DNA from: CBETVX01 sp965539935
GTDB lineage: Bacteria; Bacillota; Clostridia; Peptostreptococcales; Caminicellaceae
NCBI GenBank assembly: GCA_965539935.1
Contig: CBETVX010000009.1
Coordinates: forward strand, 5,034 to 69,033
Reading direction: 5' to 3'
Length of the DNA: 64,000 nucleotides
The notes beneath the pieces are model-generated. The model worked only from the letters and a program-made list of their open reading frames with translations, ran no database searches and was not told where the DNA came from. How positions within the stretch are numbered: position 1 is the stretch's first letter; every line of letters begins with the position of its first letter. Shown here in pieces: positions 15,614 to 23,620 of this stretch. A program made the translations under genes and the position numbers.

Positions 15614-17983
15614 CTAATATTTCTCGTGGGCTGTTCTTGCAATAATCGCATCTTGCATGGACTTAGAAAGATTAACGAATTGTGTGCTGTATCCTGCAAC
15701 CCTCACTAATAAATCCTTATATTCTTCTGGATTATTTTGTGCTTTACGTAATGTTTCAGTCGATATTGTATTGAACTGAACATGGAAAGCTCCTAATGAA
15801 AAGAAGGTTTGAATCATGGAACCTAAATTACTCTGTCCTCTTTTTGTACTCACTAAATCTTCATTTAACCTTAAGTTTAATAATGTTCCGCCGGAATGTA
15901 CATCTTGATTTAATTTTGCCGCTGATCGCATAGCCGCCAAAGGGGTTGAAATATCAGATCCTGCAAAAGGTGATACACCTTCGGATAATGGTTCCTTAGC
16001 TTTTCTACCACATGGAGTAGCTCCAATCACCTTACCCATGGGAAGATAATTTGAAATTCCCATAAAGGCAGTGATGAAATTATTTCCATTGATATCTTTA
16101 TATTTGTGTACTTCTCTATAATAATGATTTGCTATTTTGATAGCAATATCATCTACATAGTCAATATCATTTCCATACTTAGGGACCGCAATAGCCCTTT
16201 GTCTTAGTTCTTCATAACCATTCCAATTTGCGTCTAAAGCTTTTATGAGTGTTTCCATAGTTGTTACATTGTCTTCAAAAACAAGCTTTTTAATTACCGC
16301 TAAAGAGTTAGCTGTGACTGCAAGCCCTATCCCTGTAAGTACAGGACCTATGTTATATTTTGCTCCTGCATCGACTAAATCCTTCCCCTTTATCATACAT
16401 TCCTCTATACAAGATGATAAAAAAGGTCTAGGGACCATCTCTTTATGAAGTTTTTGTGCTAATAAAGTGGCTATAACTGAATGTTTTATTAAGTTATCAA
16501 ATTGTTTAAAAAAGCCATTTTCAACTTCTTCATAGGATTTAAATTCAATAGGTTTTTTCTCATCTAAGCCTATTTTTTCTCCAGTAATTCTACTTTTTCC
16601 TTGATTTAATGCAAATTCTAATGCTGCAGTGAAATTTACATTTACAGCCGATGTCCATTGACCTGTTTTACGAAAATGGGGTACTACACAGCCACAGTTA
16701 TTCCAATCCCTGGCATCCTCCGGTTCATAACCTGCATTTATAAGCATTTGATATCCTGCTGTATCGTTATGAATTGCTGGGAATCCCGTTCCTTTGCTTA
16801 CTAAATGAGTAACTGCCTGTAGAAAACTAGAAGGACAGTCTTGATGAATTCTAACACTTAAACCTGGCTGATGGGTTTTTACTCTTTCAGTAGCCTTTAA
16901 ACACATATATGAAATATCATTTGTGCCATCCTTTCCCTCTCTAGTTTTTCCGCCAACTGTTAAATTCTGAAATTGATTATATCCAGCAAAAAACTCAGCA
17001 GTATTTGAAGATATTGTCCATACCCACTCAGATAGCTTTATCCAAAAAGCTTCGATGAGTTCTTGAGCCTGTTCCTTTGTGATAATACCATTATCTATAT
17101 CTGATTTATAGTATGGATACATAAACTGATCGAATCTTCCAATATTTAGAGCCAGTGGATTTTCAGATAATATTCCACCTATTTGAGTAAACCAAAGAAA
17201 CTGAATAGCTTCATAAAAAGTACTAGGAGGGTTTTCAGGTACTTTCCTACATATTCCAGCTATTTTCAAGAGTTCACCTTTTCTAGTACTGTTTTCTTCT
17301 AATAAGACCATTTCTTTAGCCTTTTCTGCATATCTATTTGCAAGGGTAATAATTCCCTCTGATGTAATTATAATGGATTCATAAAATATTTTCTTTTTCA
17401 TATCTTCTGATGATGTAGGATTTAATTTTGAAATATTTTCTTTAGCCTCATTAATAATCCCTCCAAAGCCTTTTTTGAATAAAACATCTTGATAATCCGG
17501 GGTTATTTCTCCTACAGATTGTCTCCATTTAGAGTCGTTATCAACTATCCCAGTATCAACAACTACTTTTGCAGTATCCTCGGGTAGTTGTGCTAAAAAG
17601 GCCTCTTCTAATGATTTACCCTTCCAATAGGGAAAAATATTTTCTCTAACAAATTTTCTTTGCTCATCGGTCATAACGTATGGGTCTTGTACTCTCTTAT
17701 CGAAATTGTCCATTTCTCTATCTACCCAAGTCCATGAGAATTCAGGAGTTAAAATACCGCATTTTCTAAATTCTCCAATGGCTCCTACAATAAGCTCTCC
17801 TTCAAAAATATTAACATCGATTTGTTGACAAGTATCCCTAAAGGCCTTTGCTCTTCTTATAGCTATTGCTTCACCCTCTGTTTTTTTGTGGGATTCCGTC
17901 CATATCCTTGCTCTTTCATATGAAATACATGGTTTTGAATTGATATAATTCTTTTTGGCAATTTCAATTCTCTTAGTAATCAT
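15614..17983 (-). CDS. Glycyl radical enzyme of unassigned substrate
   Basis: A 789-residue member of the pyruvate formate-lyase/glycerol dehydratase superfamily. The C-terminal radical motif RVAGYS places the glycyl radical at Gly764. The thiyl loop reads NNCGCVVPHF, so Cys432 is the catalytic Cys by position; Cys430 is an extra nearby Cys. Dehydratases, choline lyase, isethionate lyase and hydroxyproline dehydratase have Glu two residues after this Cys (GCVE); here Val434 is found. Pyruvate formate-lyase has two adjacent Cys, which is also not the case. So none of the well-known classes fits. Length and N-terminus resemble the dehydratase-type branch. It is followed by its activase and preceded by an XRE-cupin regulator. 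The substrate is unknown. Confidence 0.9.
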   Translation of the reverse strand: MITKRIEIAKKNYINSKPCISYERARIWTESHKKTEGEAIAIRRAKAFRDTCQQIDVNIFEGELIVGAIGEFRKCGILTPEFSWTWVDREMDNFDKRVQDPYVMTDEQRKFVRENIFPYWKGKSLEEAFLAQLPEDTAKVVVDTGIVDNDSKWRQSVGEITPDYQDVLFKKGFGGIINEAKENISKLNPTSSEDMKKKIFYESIIITSEGIITLANRYAEKAKEMVLLEENSTRKGELLKIAGICRKVPENPPSTFYEAIQFLWFTQIGGILSENPLALNIGRFDQFMYPYYKSDIDNGIITKEQAQELIEAFWIKLSEWVWTISSNTAEFFAGYNQFQNLTVGGKTREGKDGTNDISYMCLKATERVKTHQPGLSVRIHQDCPSSFLQAVTHLVSKGTGFPAIHNDTAGYQMLINAGYEPEDARDWNNCGCVVPHFRKTGQWTSAVNVNFTAALEFALNQGKSRITGEKIGLDEKKPIEFKSYEEVENGFFKQFDNLIKHSVIATLLAQKLHKEMVPRPFLSSCIEECMIKGKDLVDAGAKYNIGPVLTGIGLAVTANSLAVIKKLVFEDNVTTMETLIKALDANWNGYEELRQRAIAVPKYGNDIDYVDDIAIKIANHYYREVHKYKDINGNNFITAFMGISNYLPMGKVIGATPCGRKAKEPLSEGVSPFAGSDISTPLAAMRSAAKLNQDVHSGGTLLNLRLNEDLVSTKRGQSNLGSMIQTFFSLGAFHVQFNTISTETLRKAQNNPEEYKDLLVRVAGYSTQFVNLSKSMQDAIIARTAHEKY

Positions 17984-18066
17984 AATTCTCCCCCTTGTGT
18001 AATAAAGTTTGTAAAAGACTTCAAAATAGAAATCTTATTATTTAAATTATGTTATATAATATATTG

Positions 18067-18081
18067 TACGTTATAACATAT
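18067..18081. promoter_or_regulatory. Operator-like motif upstream of the glycyl radical enzyme
   Basis: TACGTTATAACATAT matches, with one difference, the motif at 18734-18748 before the XRE-cupin regulator. The core is an imperfect dyad, TAyGTTATAACrTA. It lies 84 bases upstream of the ATG, between plausible -35 and -10 elements. Probably bound by the neighbouring regulator. Confidence 0.65.
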
Positions 18082-18099
18082 AAGAGTTTTAATTTAAAT

Positions 18100-18126
18100 C
18101 CAGAATATATTTAATTAATATTCTGG
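18100..18126 (-). terminator. Hairpin after the XRE-cupin gene
   Basis: CCAGAATAT (18100-18108) and ATATTCTGG (18118-18126) make a 9-bp stem, 8 bases past the stop on the minus strand. The downstream T tract is short (ATTTAAATT), so leaky read-through into the glycyl radical operon is possible. Confidence 0.5.
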
Positions 18127-18133
18127 ATTATTT

Positions 18134-18682
18134 CTAATATCTAACTATATTTTGAAATATAACTTCTGTTTCATAAGGATTACTGTAGGTATGATTTTTA
18201 TTTGATTTGAATTTTAAAGATGAAGGAGCTTTAAGTTCAAATATTTGATTATCTACAGTCAGTTCTAAAGTTCCCTTTGTTACAACAATATATTCTTCCC
18301 TTGAATTTTTATGAGGTGTAGATACGTGTTTAGCACCAGGAATCAACTTAATATAAAAATATTCGAATCCTGCCATTGGATCAAAGGGAAATACATTGTA
18401 TAAAATCATTTTTCCATCTGATTCATATATGGGCTCCATATCATGAATTGGTATTACTTCAAAATTATTAGTTTCACTTCCTAATAACTCAGAAAATGAA
18501 ATACGCAATCCCGTAGAAATCTTCCATAATGTAGATATTGTGGGGATGGATTCACCTCTTTCAATTTGGCCTAACATAGCTTTACTTACGCCTGTTAGAT
18601 TAGAAGTTTCTTCAAGGGTCATGCCCTTTTCAAATCGCACTCTTTTCAATACAGAGCCTATATTGTATGTTGGATCATTCAA
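18134..18682 (-). CDS. XRE-type regulator with C-terminal cupin
   Basis: A 182-residue regulator: helix-turn-helix of the XRE family at about residues 8-62 (GMTLEETSNLTGVSKAMLGQ), then a small cupin domain at about 105-178 (GAKHVSTPHKNSREEYIVV, LELTVDNQIFEL) that probably senses a small ligand. It lies directly upstream of, and codirectional with, the glycyl radical operon. Near-identical operator-like motifs stand before both units, so control of the operon and of itself is inferred. A consensus-like promoter (18758-18785) with the operator at its start point fits autorepression. Confidence 0.9.
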   Translation of the reverse strand: MNDPTYNIGSVLKRVRFEKGMTLEETSNLTGVSKAMLGQIERGESIPTISTLWKISTGLRISFSELLGSETNNFEVIPIHDMEPIYESDGKMILYNVFPFDPMAGFEYFYIKLIPGAKHVSTPHKNSREEYIVVTKGTLELTVDNQIFELKAPSSLKFKSNKNHTYSNPYETEVIFQNIVRY

Positions 18683-18733
18683 TTTATTTCAGCCTTTCTT
18701 AATATTATTCTCTATATTTTATATTAGATATTA

Positions 18734-18785
18734 TACGTTAAAACATATTTTAATTAAATAATATCAAAAAATACTTATTTGTCAA
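18734..18785 (-). promoter_or_regulatory. Promoter and operator of the XRE-cupin regulator
   Basis: On the minus strand TTGACA (18780-18785), 16 bases and TATTAT (18758-18763) form the promoter. TACGTTAAAACATAT (18734-18748, plus-strand reading) lies at the expected start of transcription. It repeats the motif at 18067-18081. Confidence 0.6.
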
Positions 18786-19139
18786 TATATTTAAAATGAT
18801 ATAAATTCATTTATTTAGAATAATTACCATTAGTAAAATTTGTATTCACATTTATATCTTGTGAAATATTTGAATATTTAAGCAAGATTTAAATATTTAT
18901 TTTTTCTTTTTGTTTACCATTACCATAATAATACCTGCTAAAAGAATTAAATGTTTAAAGAATTTTTTGACAAAATCCCAGTAATTTTTACACAATTCAA
19001 ATAATAGTTTTGTCTAATTTTATCGAAACTTTTCTTTTTTTTCCTACACAGATACTTATAAAATAATTCAAGATGCTTTTATAAGTAACCAAAGTATTTT
19101 TTATTATTCTCCAAACAATTTCTAAAATAACTGTAAATT
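18786..19139. other. AT-rich intergenic stretch
   Basis: About 350 bases without a convincing gene. A minus-strand open frame (18897-19013) could encode a hydrophobic peptide ending in four Lys, but it has no ATG and no RBS. No repeats or structured RNA recognised. Confidence 0.45.
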
Positions 19140-19147
19140 AAGAAAAA

Positions 19148-19172
19148 GCAGGCATTCTAAAGAATACCTACC
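19148..19172 (-). terminator. Terminator of the flavodoxin-like oxidoreductase gene
   Basis: On the minus strand GGTATTCT and AGAATGCC pair around a short loop (one mismatch) and are followed by TGCTTTTTCTT. Confidence 0.6.
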
Positions 19173-19207
19173 TCAACTATTGACAAAGAGCATTTTATTA
19201 TAATATA

Positions 19208-19786
19208 TTAAATTAATTTTACGATCCTTTCAACTTCCTTTAGATAATCCTTTCGAGTTTCATCAGGCACATGAGGAACTGCCCCAAAGAATATATGATT
19301 TATAACCTCAATTCCACAAAAAGCAAATATACCTTCATCTGTTGTTTGTTTCATTGAGTTGTGCATTCCATTTTGTGCATAAATATCACTTGGGGTTCCA
19401 GTTGTACAAATTAGCAAACCTTTCTTTCCTTTTAATAATCCATTAGGGACTCCATCAACATATTCATATCCAAATCCATAGGATAAAACCCTATCAACAT
19501 AACCTTTTATCATGGCTGGAAGTCCAGCCCACCAAACAGGATATATAAATGTAATAATATCAGCCCATTTTACATGTTCCTGTTCTGTCTTTATATCTTC
19601 TGGTGTATTTCCACTTTGGAAGGCCTCAAAATCTGATGGCTTTAGTATAGGGTCGAATCCAATTGAATAAAGATCTCTGATCCTTATGCTATCTCCTTTT
19701 TCCTGAACTGATTTTTGATAGGTATCAACTATTCCCTTTCCAAAGCTCTTTGGGTTTGGATGGGAAAAAACTACTAAATGGTTCAT
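19208..19786 (-). CDS. NQO1-like flavodoxin-fold NAD(P)H oxidoreductase
   Basis: A 192-residue member of the flavodoxin_2 (NAD(P)H quinone oxidoreductase/MdaB-like) family. Markers are LVVFSHPNPKSF at the N-terminus, the YPVWWAGLPAMIKGYVDRV segment and the TTGTPSDIY loop that contacts flavin. It probably carries FMN/FAD and transfers two electrons to quinones or other electrophiles; the physiological substrate is unknown. AGGAGGG lies 8 bases before the ATG at 19786; a TTG one codon earlier is the alternative start. It is a single-gene unit next to rnpB. Confidence 0.9.
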   Translation of the reverse strand: MNHLVVFSHPNPKSFGKGIVDTYQKSVQEKGDSIRIRDLYSIGFDPILKPSDFEAFQSGNTPEDIKTEQEHVKWADIITFIYPVWWAGLPAMIKGYVDRVLSYGFGYEYVDGVPNGLLKGKKGLLICTTGTPSDIYAQNGMHNSMKQTTDEGIFAFCGIEVINHIFFGAVPHVPDETRKDYLKEVERIVKLI

Positions 19787-19896
19787 CAATTATTCCCTCC
19801 TATATCATATAAACTCGTTTTTAGTTTGTACTTGGAGGTTATATTTTATTCTTTAATGTACTAATTTAGATTTATATCAATATTGCAGGCACAAAA

Positions 19897-19925
19897 AGAA
19901 AACACCTCAAATCAAAGTGTTTTCT
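19897..19925 (-). terminator. rnpB: Terminator of rnpB
   Basis: AGAAAACAC (19897-19905) and GTGTTTTCT (19917-19925) form a 9-bp stem; on the minus strand five T follow. It lies about 15 bases past the predicted RNA end. Confidence 0.85.
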
Positions 19926-19939
19926 GCCTTATTATATAC

Positions 19940-20280
19940 GAGCAAGTCTATAAGCCGAGTTCTGTATTTGACAGTCATCTATCTAGGCCTACTGTTGCCA
20001 GTAGGCTCATGCGACCTACCTACGGGATGGCAGCGGGCAGCCACCTTTTTATATCCCTACTTGGTCTTGCTCCAGGTGGGGTTTACAGAGCCAGCTAGTC
20101 GCCTAGCTGCTGGTGAGCTCTTACCTCACCGTTCCACCCTTACCAACAAAAGTTGGCGGTATATTTCTGTTGCACTATCCTTAGAGTTGCCTCCACTGGG
20201 TATTATCCAGCACCTTGCCCTATGGAGCTCGGACTTTCCTCATCATTACCTAAGTAATGACGCGACCATCTGACTTACTC
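19940..20280 (-). ncRNA. rnpB: RNase P RNA, type A
   Basis: On the minus strand this 341-nt stretch has the universal RNase P RNA blocks: GAGGAAAGTCC near the 5' end, GTGCAACAGAAA and ACCGCC in the middle, GGTAAGGGTGGAACGGTGAG and GTAAACCCCACC further on. The ends pair as P1 (GAGTAAGTC with GACTTGCTC). The layout is that of the ancestral type A rather than the Bacillus type B. It is the catalytic RNA that trims tRNA 5' ends together with RnpA. Open frames on the plus strand here are artefacts. Confidence 0.95.
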
Positions 20281-20308
20281 GTAATATTTAATTTTCGTAG
20301 CAAAATAT

Positions 20309-20337
20309 ATGTTATCATGTATTATTACTTTTGTCAA
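20309..20337 (-). promoter_or_regulatory. rnpB: rnpB promoter
   Basis: On the minus strand TTGACA (20332-20337), 17 bases and TAACAT (20309-20314) with an extended TGA just before the -10. About 30 bases upstream of the mature RNA. Confidence 0.8.
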
Positions 20338-20367
20338 AATGTAATAATTTCATTATATGGTAGATTT

Positions 20368-21486
20368 TTATAATATACTAAATGGATTTATATCTTTTTC
20401 CGTTTTTATTACTTCTACATCATAACCTCTTTTGTTTATTTCATCTATTAAGTAATTTCTCAAAGGAGTTGCTATTATGCTTTCCGTTTCATAATGACCT
20501 GCATCTATTATTGCTATACCCAATTCCTTTGCATATTGGGCTTCATGGTATTTAATATCTCCAGTTATATAACAGTCACACCCAGTTTTGACAGCATCTT
20601 TTATGAAATCTGCTCCACTTCCAGTACAAATAGCGACTTTTTTTATTAATTTATCTTTAACACCTACATATTTAACTAATTCTGAATTGAGTTTTTCTTT
20701 TAATAGCTCAGATAGTTCTTTTAGAGTAATTGGCTTGTGAAAATATCCTATCCTACCAAAGCCTTGAGGTTCATATTCATTTTTCAATGGGATTATATCA
20801 TATGCGACTTCTTCATAGGGATGGCTTTTTAACATTGCATTTAAAACTTTATTAAGTTTATCCTGGGGCACAATAGTTTCTAGCCTATATTCATTAACCA
20901 TTTCAAGTTTATCCACACTTCCTATATAGGGATTTGACCCTTCTAAGGGTTTGAAAGTCCCTTCACCAACCCCTTGAAAAGTACAATGACTATAGTTGCC
21001 AATATGCCCAGCACCAGCAGTACTTATAGCATCTCTAACTTCATTGACCTTCTCTTTAGGCACAAAGATTACTAATTTATAGTATTTCTTTCTATATGTA
21101 ATAGTTAAAGGTTCTAATGCCTTTAATCCTAACAATTCAGCCAGATAGTCACTTGTTCCACCCTTTGCTATATCAAGGTTAGTATGGGCAGAATATAGAT
21201 TAATATCATTTTTTACTAATTGCATGGCAATATTAGCAATAGGATCTGAGGATACTATTTTTTTTAATGGTTTGAATATTAATGGATGGTGGGAAATAAT
21301 CATATCCACTTTTTTATCAATTGCTTCTTTAGTTATTTCACTATTTACTTCCAGACAAACTAAGATTTTATTAATTTGCTTATTAAGTCTTCCTATTTGT
21401 AATCCAACATTATCCCAATCCTCAGCCAAATAACTTGGTGCAATTTTTTCCATGATATTTGTTATTTTTCTACATTCTATAGGCAT
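20368..21486 (-). CDS. Nif3-like dinuclear metal centre protein (YqfO)
   Basis: A 372-residue Nif3/DUF34 protein with the insert typical of Gram-positive YqfO. The metal-binding motifs are intact: DMIISHHPLIF near residue 62, YSAHTNLD near residue 98, and a C-terminal DAGHYETE. Hexameric homologues bind two metal ions per subunit. The role is unsettled; links to GTP cyclohydrolase and to metal homeostasis have been proposed. Its start overlaps the trmK stop by 10 bases, the usual Firmicutes arrangement. Confidence 0.93.
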   Translation of the reverse strand: MPIECRKITNIMEKIAPSYLAEDWDNVGLQIGRLNKQINKILVCLEVNSEITKEAIDKKVDMIISHHPLIFKPLKKIVSSDPIANIAMQLVKNDINLYSAHTNLDIAKGGTSDYLAELLGLKALEPLTITYRKKYYKLVIFVPKEKVNEVRDAISTAGAGHIGNYSHCTFQGVGEGTFKPLEGSNPYIGSVDKLEMVNEYRLETIVPQDKLNKVLNAMLKSHPYEEVAYDIIPLKNEYEPQGFGRIGYFHKPITLKELSELLKEKLNSELVKYVGVKDKLIKKVAICTGSGADFIKDAVKTGCDCYITGDIKYHEAQYAKELGIAIIDAGHYETESIIATPLRNYLIDEINKRGYDVEVIKTEKDINPFSIL

Positions 21487-22172
21487 GTTTTCAACTCCTC
21501 AAGCTTTTTTATTTTTTCTATACATTCTTTTCTTTTATTTATTGCTTTTTGAGAGTCTCCATCTTTTACCATATTTAGAATACGATTATATTTTTTTATT
21601 TTTTTATCTATGAATTCTTCTAAAATAGGGTCCTTATTTTCAATAAGTTTTTTTCCTACTTCATAATATATATCATTTTCTAATTCCATTTTACCATGGG
21701 TAGCAACAATTATTTCATAGATTTTTTCTGATTCTTTTACTAGTTTTTCTTTTATAATCCTTAATCCATTTTTCTCCATCCATTTTCTTAGTATATCTTG
21801 ATCACTCATAGGTTGTAAAATAAATGTATTTATTCTATTTACTACATCTTGATTTTTTTCTAGAATTTCTTTTATTAGTTCTCCACCCATTCCAGCTATA
21901 ATTACTGTATCTATTTCACCTGGTTTTACTGATTCTAATCCATTTCCTAATCTTGTTTGTATATTTTTTTCTAAGCCATGTTCTTTTATGGTGCTATTAG
22001 CATTTTCTAGTGGGCCTTTATTTATATCCATTGCAATAGCCTTTTGTATAATATTATTTAATACTAAATAAACTGGAACGTATCCATGATCTGTTCCAAC
22101 ATCACCGACTATTGCACCCTTTGGTACAAATTGAGCTATTGCTTTAAGTCTAGGTGATAATTTCATTTTCAT
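21477..22172 (-). CDS. trmK: tRNA (adenine(22)-N1)-methyltransferase
   Basis: A 231-residue Rossmann-fold methyltransferase of the TrmK (YqfN) family that makes m1A22 in tRNA using SAM. The SAM-binding motif VGDVGTDHGYVPVYL lies near residue 22, and the catalytic region contains VIIAGMGGELI (near residue 95) and FILQPMSDQDILR. It is cotranscribed with the nif3-like gene and faces away from the small plus-strand gene at 22256. Confidence 0.95.
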   Translation of the reverse strand: MKMKLSPRLKAIAQFVPKGAIVGDVGTDHGYVPVYLVLNNIIQKAIAMDINKGPLENANSTIKEHGLEKNIQTRLGNGLESVKPGEIDTVIIAGMGGELIKEILEKNQDVVNRINTFILQPMSDQDILRKWMEKNGLRIIKEKLVKESEKIYEIIVATHGKMELENDIYYEVGKKLIENKDPILEEFIDKKIKKYNRILNMVKDGDSQKAINKRKECIEKIKKLEELKTCL

Positions 22173-22255
22173 CCCTCATTTTTTATTAATATCTTTTCAT
22201 AATCTGAATATTTATATTTGATTTTTTTAAAAATAAACCTATGGGAGGTGTTATT

Positions 22256-22459
22256 TTGACAAGAAAACAAAGGCAAAATACAAGTAATACAAAGCTCAGC
22301 TCTAAATTAGTTCATTTCAGTTGGGGTGGACAAACCCAAGAATGGGAAGAAGAGGCTGATCAAATAATGAATTACCTCCAAGATAAATTAGACAGAAAAG
22401 AAAGTGATTCTGAAAAATCAAATAAAATTGAATATGGTAAATACAAACATTACTGGTAA
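22256..22459 (+). CDS. Small hypothetical protein between trmK and rpoD
   Basis: A 67-residue protein starting TTG (MTRKQRQNTSNTK). The TTG is chosen because GGGAGGTG sits 6 bases upstream; the apparent ATG at 22241 lies inside that RBS. It has a basic N-terminus, a HFSWGGQTQEWEEEADQIM segment and a charged tail ending in Trp. It has no membrane helix or metal motif. It is transcribed against its neighbours and has its own terminator. Function unknown; the RBS and terminator argue for a real gene. Confidence 0.65.
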   Translation: MTRKQRQNTSNTKLSSKLVHFSWGGQTQEWEEEADQIMNYLQDKLDRKESDSEKSNKIEYGKYKHYW

Positions 22460-22470
22460 ATGAAATAACA

Positions 22471-22496
22471 AAGATTCGCATACGCGAATCTTTTAT
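22471..22496 (+). terminator. Bidirectional terminator between the small gene and rpoD
   Basis: AAGATTCGC (22471-22479) and GCGAATCTT (22484-22492) form a 9-bp stem with loop ATAC, flanked by T on the plus strand and by TTTGTTATTTC on the minus strand. It can end both the small gene and rpoD. Confidence 0.85.
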
Positions 22497-23596
22497 TATT
22501 CTAAATAGTCCTTTAATTTTTTGCTTCTACTTGGATGTTTAAGTTTCCTAAGGGCCTTTGCTTCTATCTGTCTAATACGCTCTCTTGTAACATCGAACTT
22601 CTTACCAACCTCTTCTAATGTCCTAGCTCTACCATCTTCAAGTCCAAATCTTAACTTTAAAACTTTTTGTTCTCTAGGAGTTAGGGTATCTAATACCTCT
22701 ATAAGTTGTTCTTTAAGCATTGAAAAAGCTGCGGCTTCAGCCGGTGCTGGAGCATCTTCATCTGGAATAAAATCTCCAAGATGACTGTCTTCTTCTTCCC
22801 CAATAGGAGTTTCTAAAGAAACTGGTTCTTGAGCTATTTTTAAAATCTCTCTAACTTTCTCAACGGTCATGTCCATTTCCTGAGCTATCTCTTCAGGTAG
22901 TGGTTCTCTGCCAAGCTCCTGTAACAATTGTCTAGAAACTCTAATAAGTTTATTGATTGTTTCAACCATATGTACAGGTATTCTTATTGTTCTTGCTTGA
23001 TCAGCTATGGCTCTTGTAATTGCTTGTCTAATCCACCAAGTTGCATAGGTACTAAATTTATATCCTTTTCTCCAATCAAATTTCTCTACTGCTTTAATAA
23101 GTCCAAGGTTACCTTCTTGAATAAGGTCTAAAAATAACATTCCTCTACCAACATATCTCTTTGCTATACTAACAACTAATCTAAGATTAGCTTCACAAAG
23201 TCTTCTCTTTGCAATTTCATCTCCATCTTCCATGCGTTTTGCAAGTTCAATTTCTTCTTCAGCAGTTAAAAGTGGTACCTTCCCTATTTCTTTAAGATAC
23301 ATCCTCACAGGATCATCTATGTTAATACCTTTAGGTATAGATATATCTAATTGATTATCTTCCTTTTCATTATCAGTATCATCATTAAATTCTAGAATTT
23401 CATCTTTATCACCAACTATTTCTATACCCATAGAAGTCAATGAGTCATAGACTTCTTCAACTTGATCCTTATCTAAATCAATTTCTTCTAAAGCATCCAT
23501 TATTTCAGTATATGTCAAATTGCCTTTCTTTTTTCCCTTTTCAATTAGCTTTTTGACTGACTCCATTTTTTTCTTATCATTTTTTTTAGAACTCAT
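22496..23596 (-). CDS. rpoD: Primary RNA polymerase sigma factor SigA
   Basis: A 366-residue housekeeping sigma-70. Region 1.1-like N-terminus (about 1-80), region 1.2/2 with DPVRMYLKEIGKVPLLTAEEE and the -10-binding KFDWRKGYKFSTYATWWIRQAI segment (about 190), and region 4 with LTPREQKVLKLRFGLEDG and TRERIRQIEAKALRKL for -35 recognition. It recognises TTGACA/TATAAT promoters like those seen in this window. It follows dnaG by 24 bases in the classic dgt-dnaG-rpoD macromolecular synthesis block. Confidence 0.98.
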   Translation of the reverse strand: MSSKKNDKKKMESVKKLIEKGKKKGNLTYTEIMDALEEIDLDKDQVEEVYDSLTSMGIEIVGDKDEILEFNDDTDNEKEDNQLDISIPKGINIDDPVRMYLKEIGKVPLLTAEEEIELAKRMEDGDEIAKRRLCEANLRLVVSIAKRYVGRGMLFLDLIQEGNLGLIKAVEKFDWRKGYKFSTYATWWIRQAITRAIADQARTIRIPVHMVETINKLIRVSRQLLQELGREPLPEEIAQEMDMTVEKVREILKIAQEPVSLETPIGEEEDSHLGDFIPDEDAPAPAEAAAFSMLKEQLIEVLDTLTPREQKVLKLRFGLEDGRARTLEEVGKKFDVTRERIRQIEAKALRKLKHPSRSKKLKDYLE

Positions 23597-23620
23597 TTGA
23601 CTCCCTCCTTTCTAAGAAAA

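Noticed and set aside
15538..15699. Extra 54 N-terminal residues of the glycyl radical activase
   Set aside because: This part overlaps the end of the glycyl radical gene, has no RBS, and the family N-terminus starts at 15537.
19883..20273. Two plus-strand open frames of 71 and 118 codons
   Set aside because: They lie antisense to RNase P RNA and have no RBS or recognisable protein sequence.
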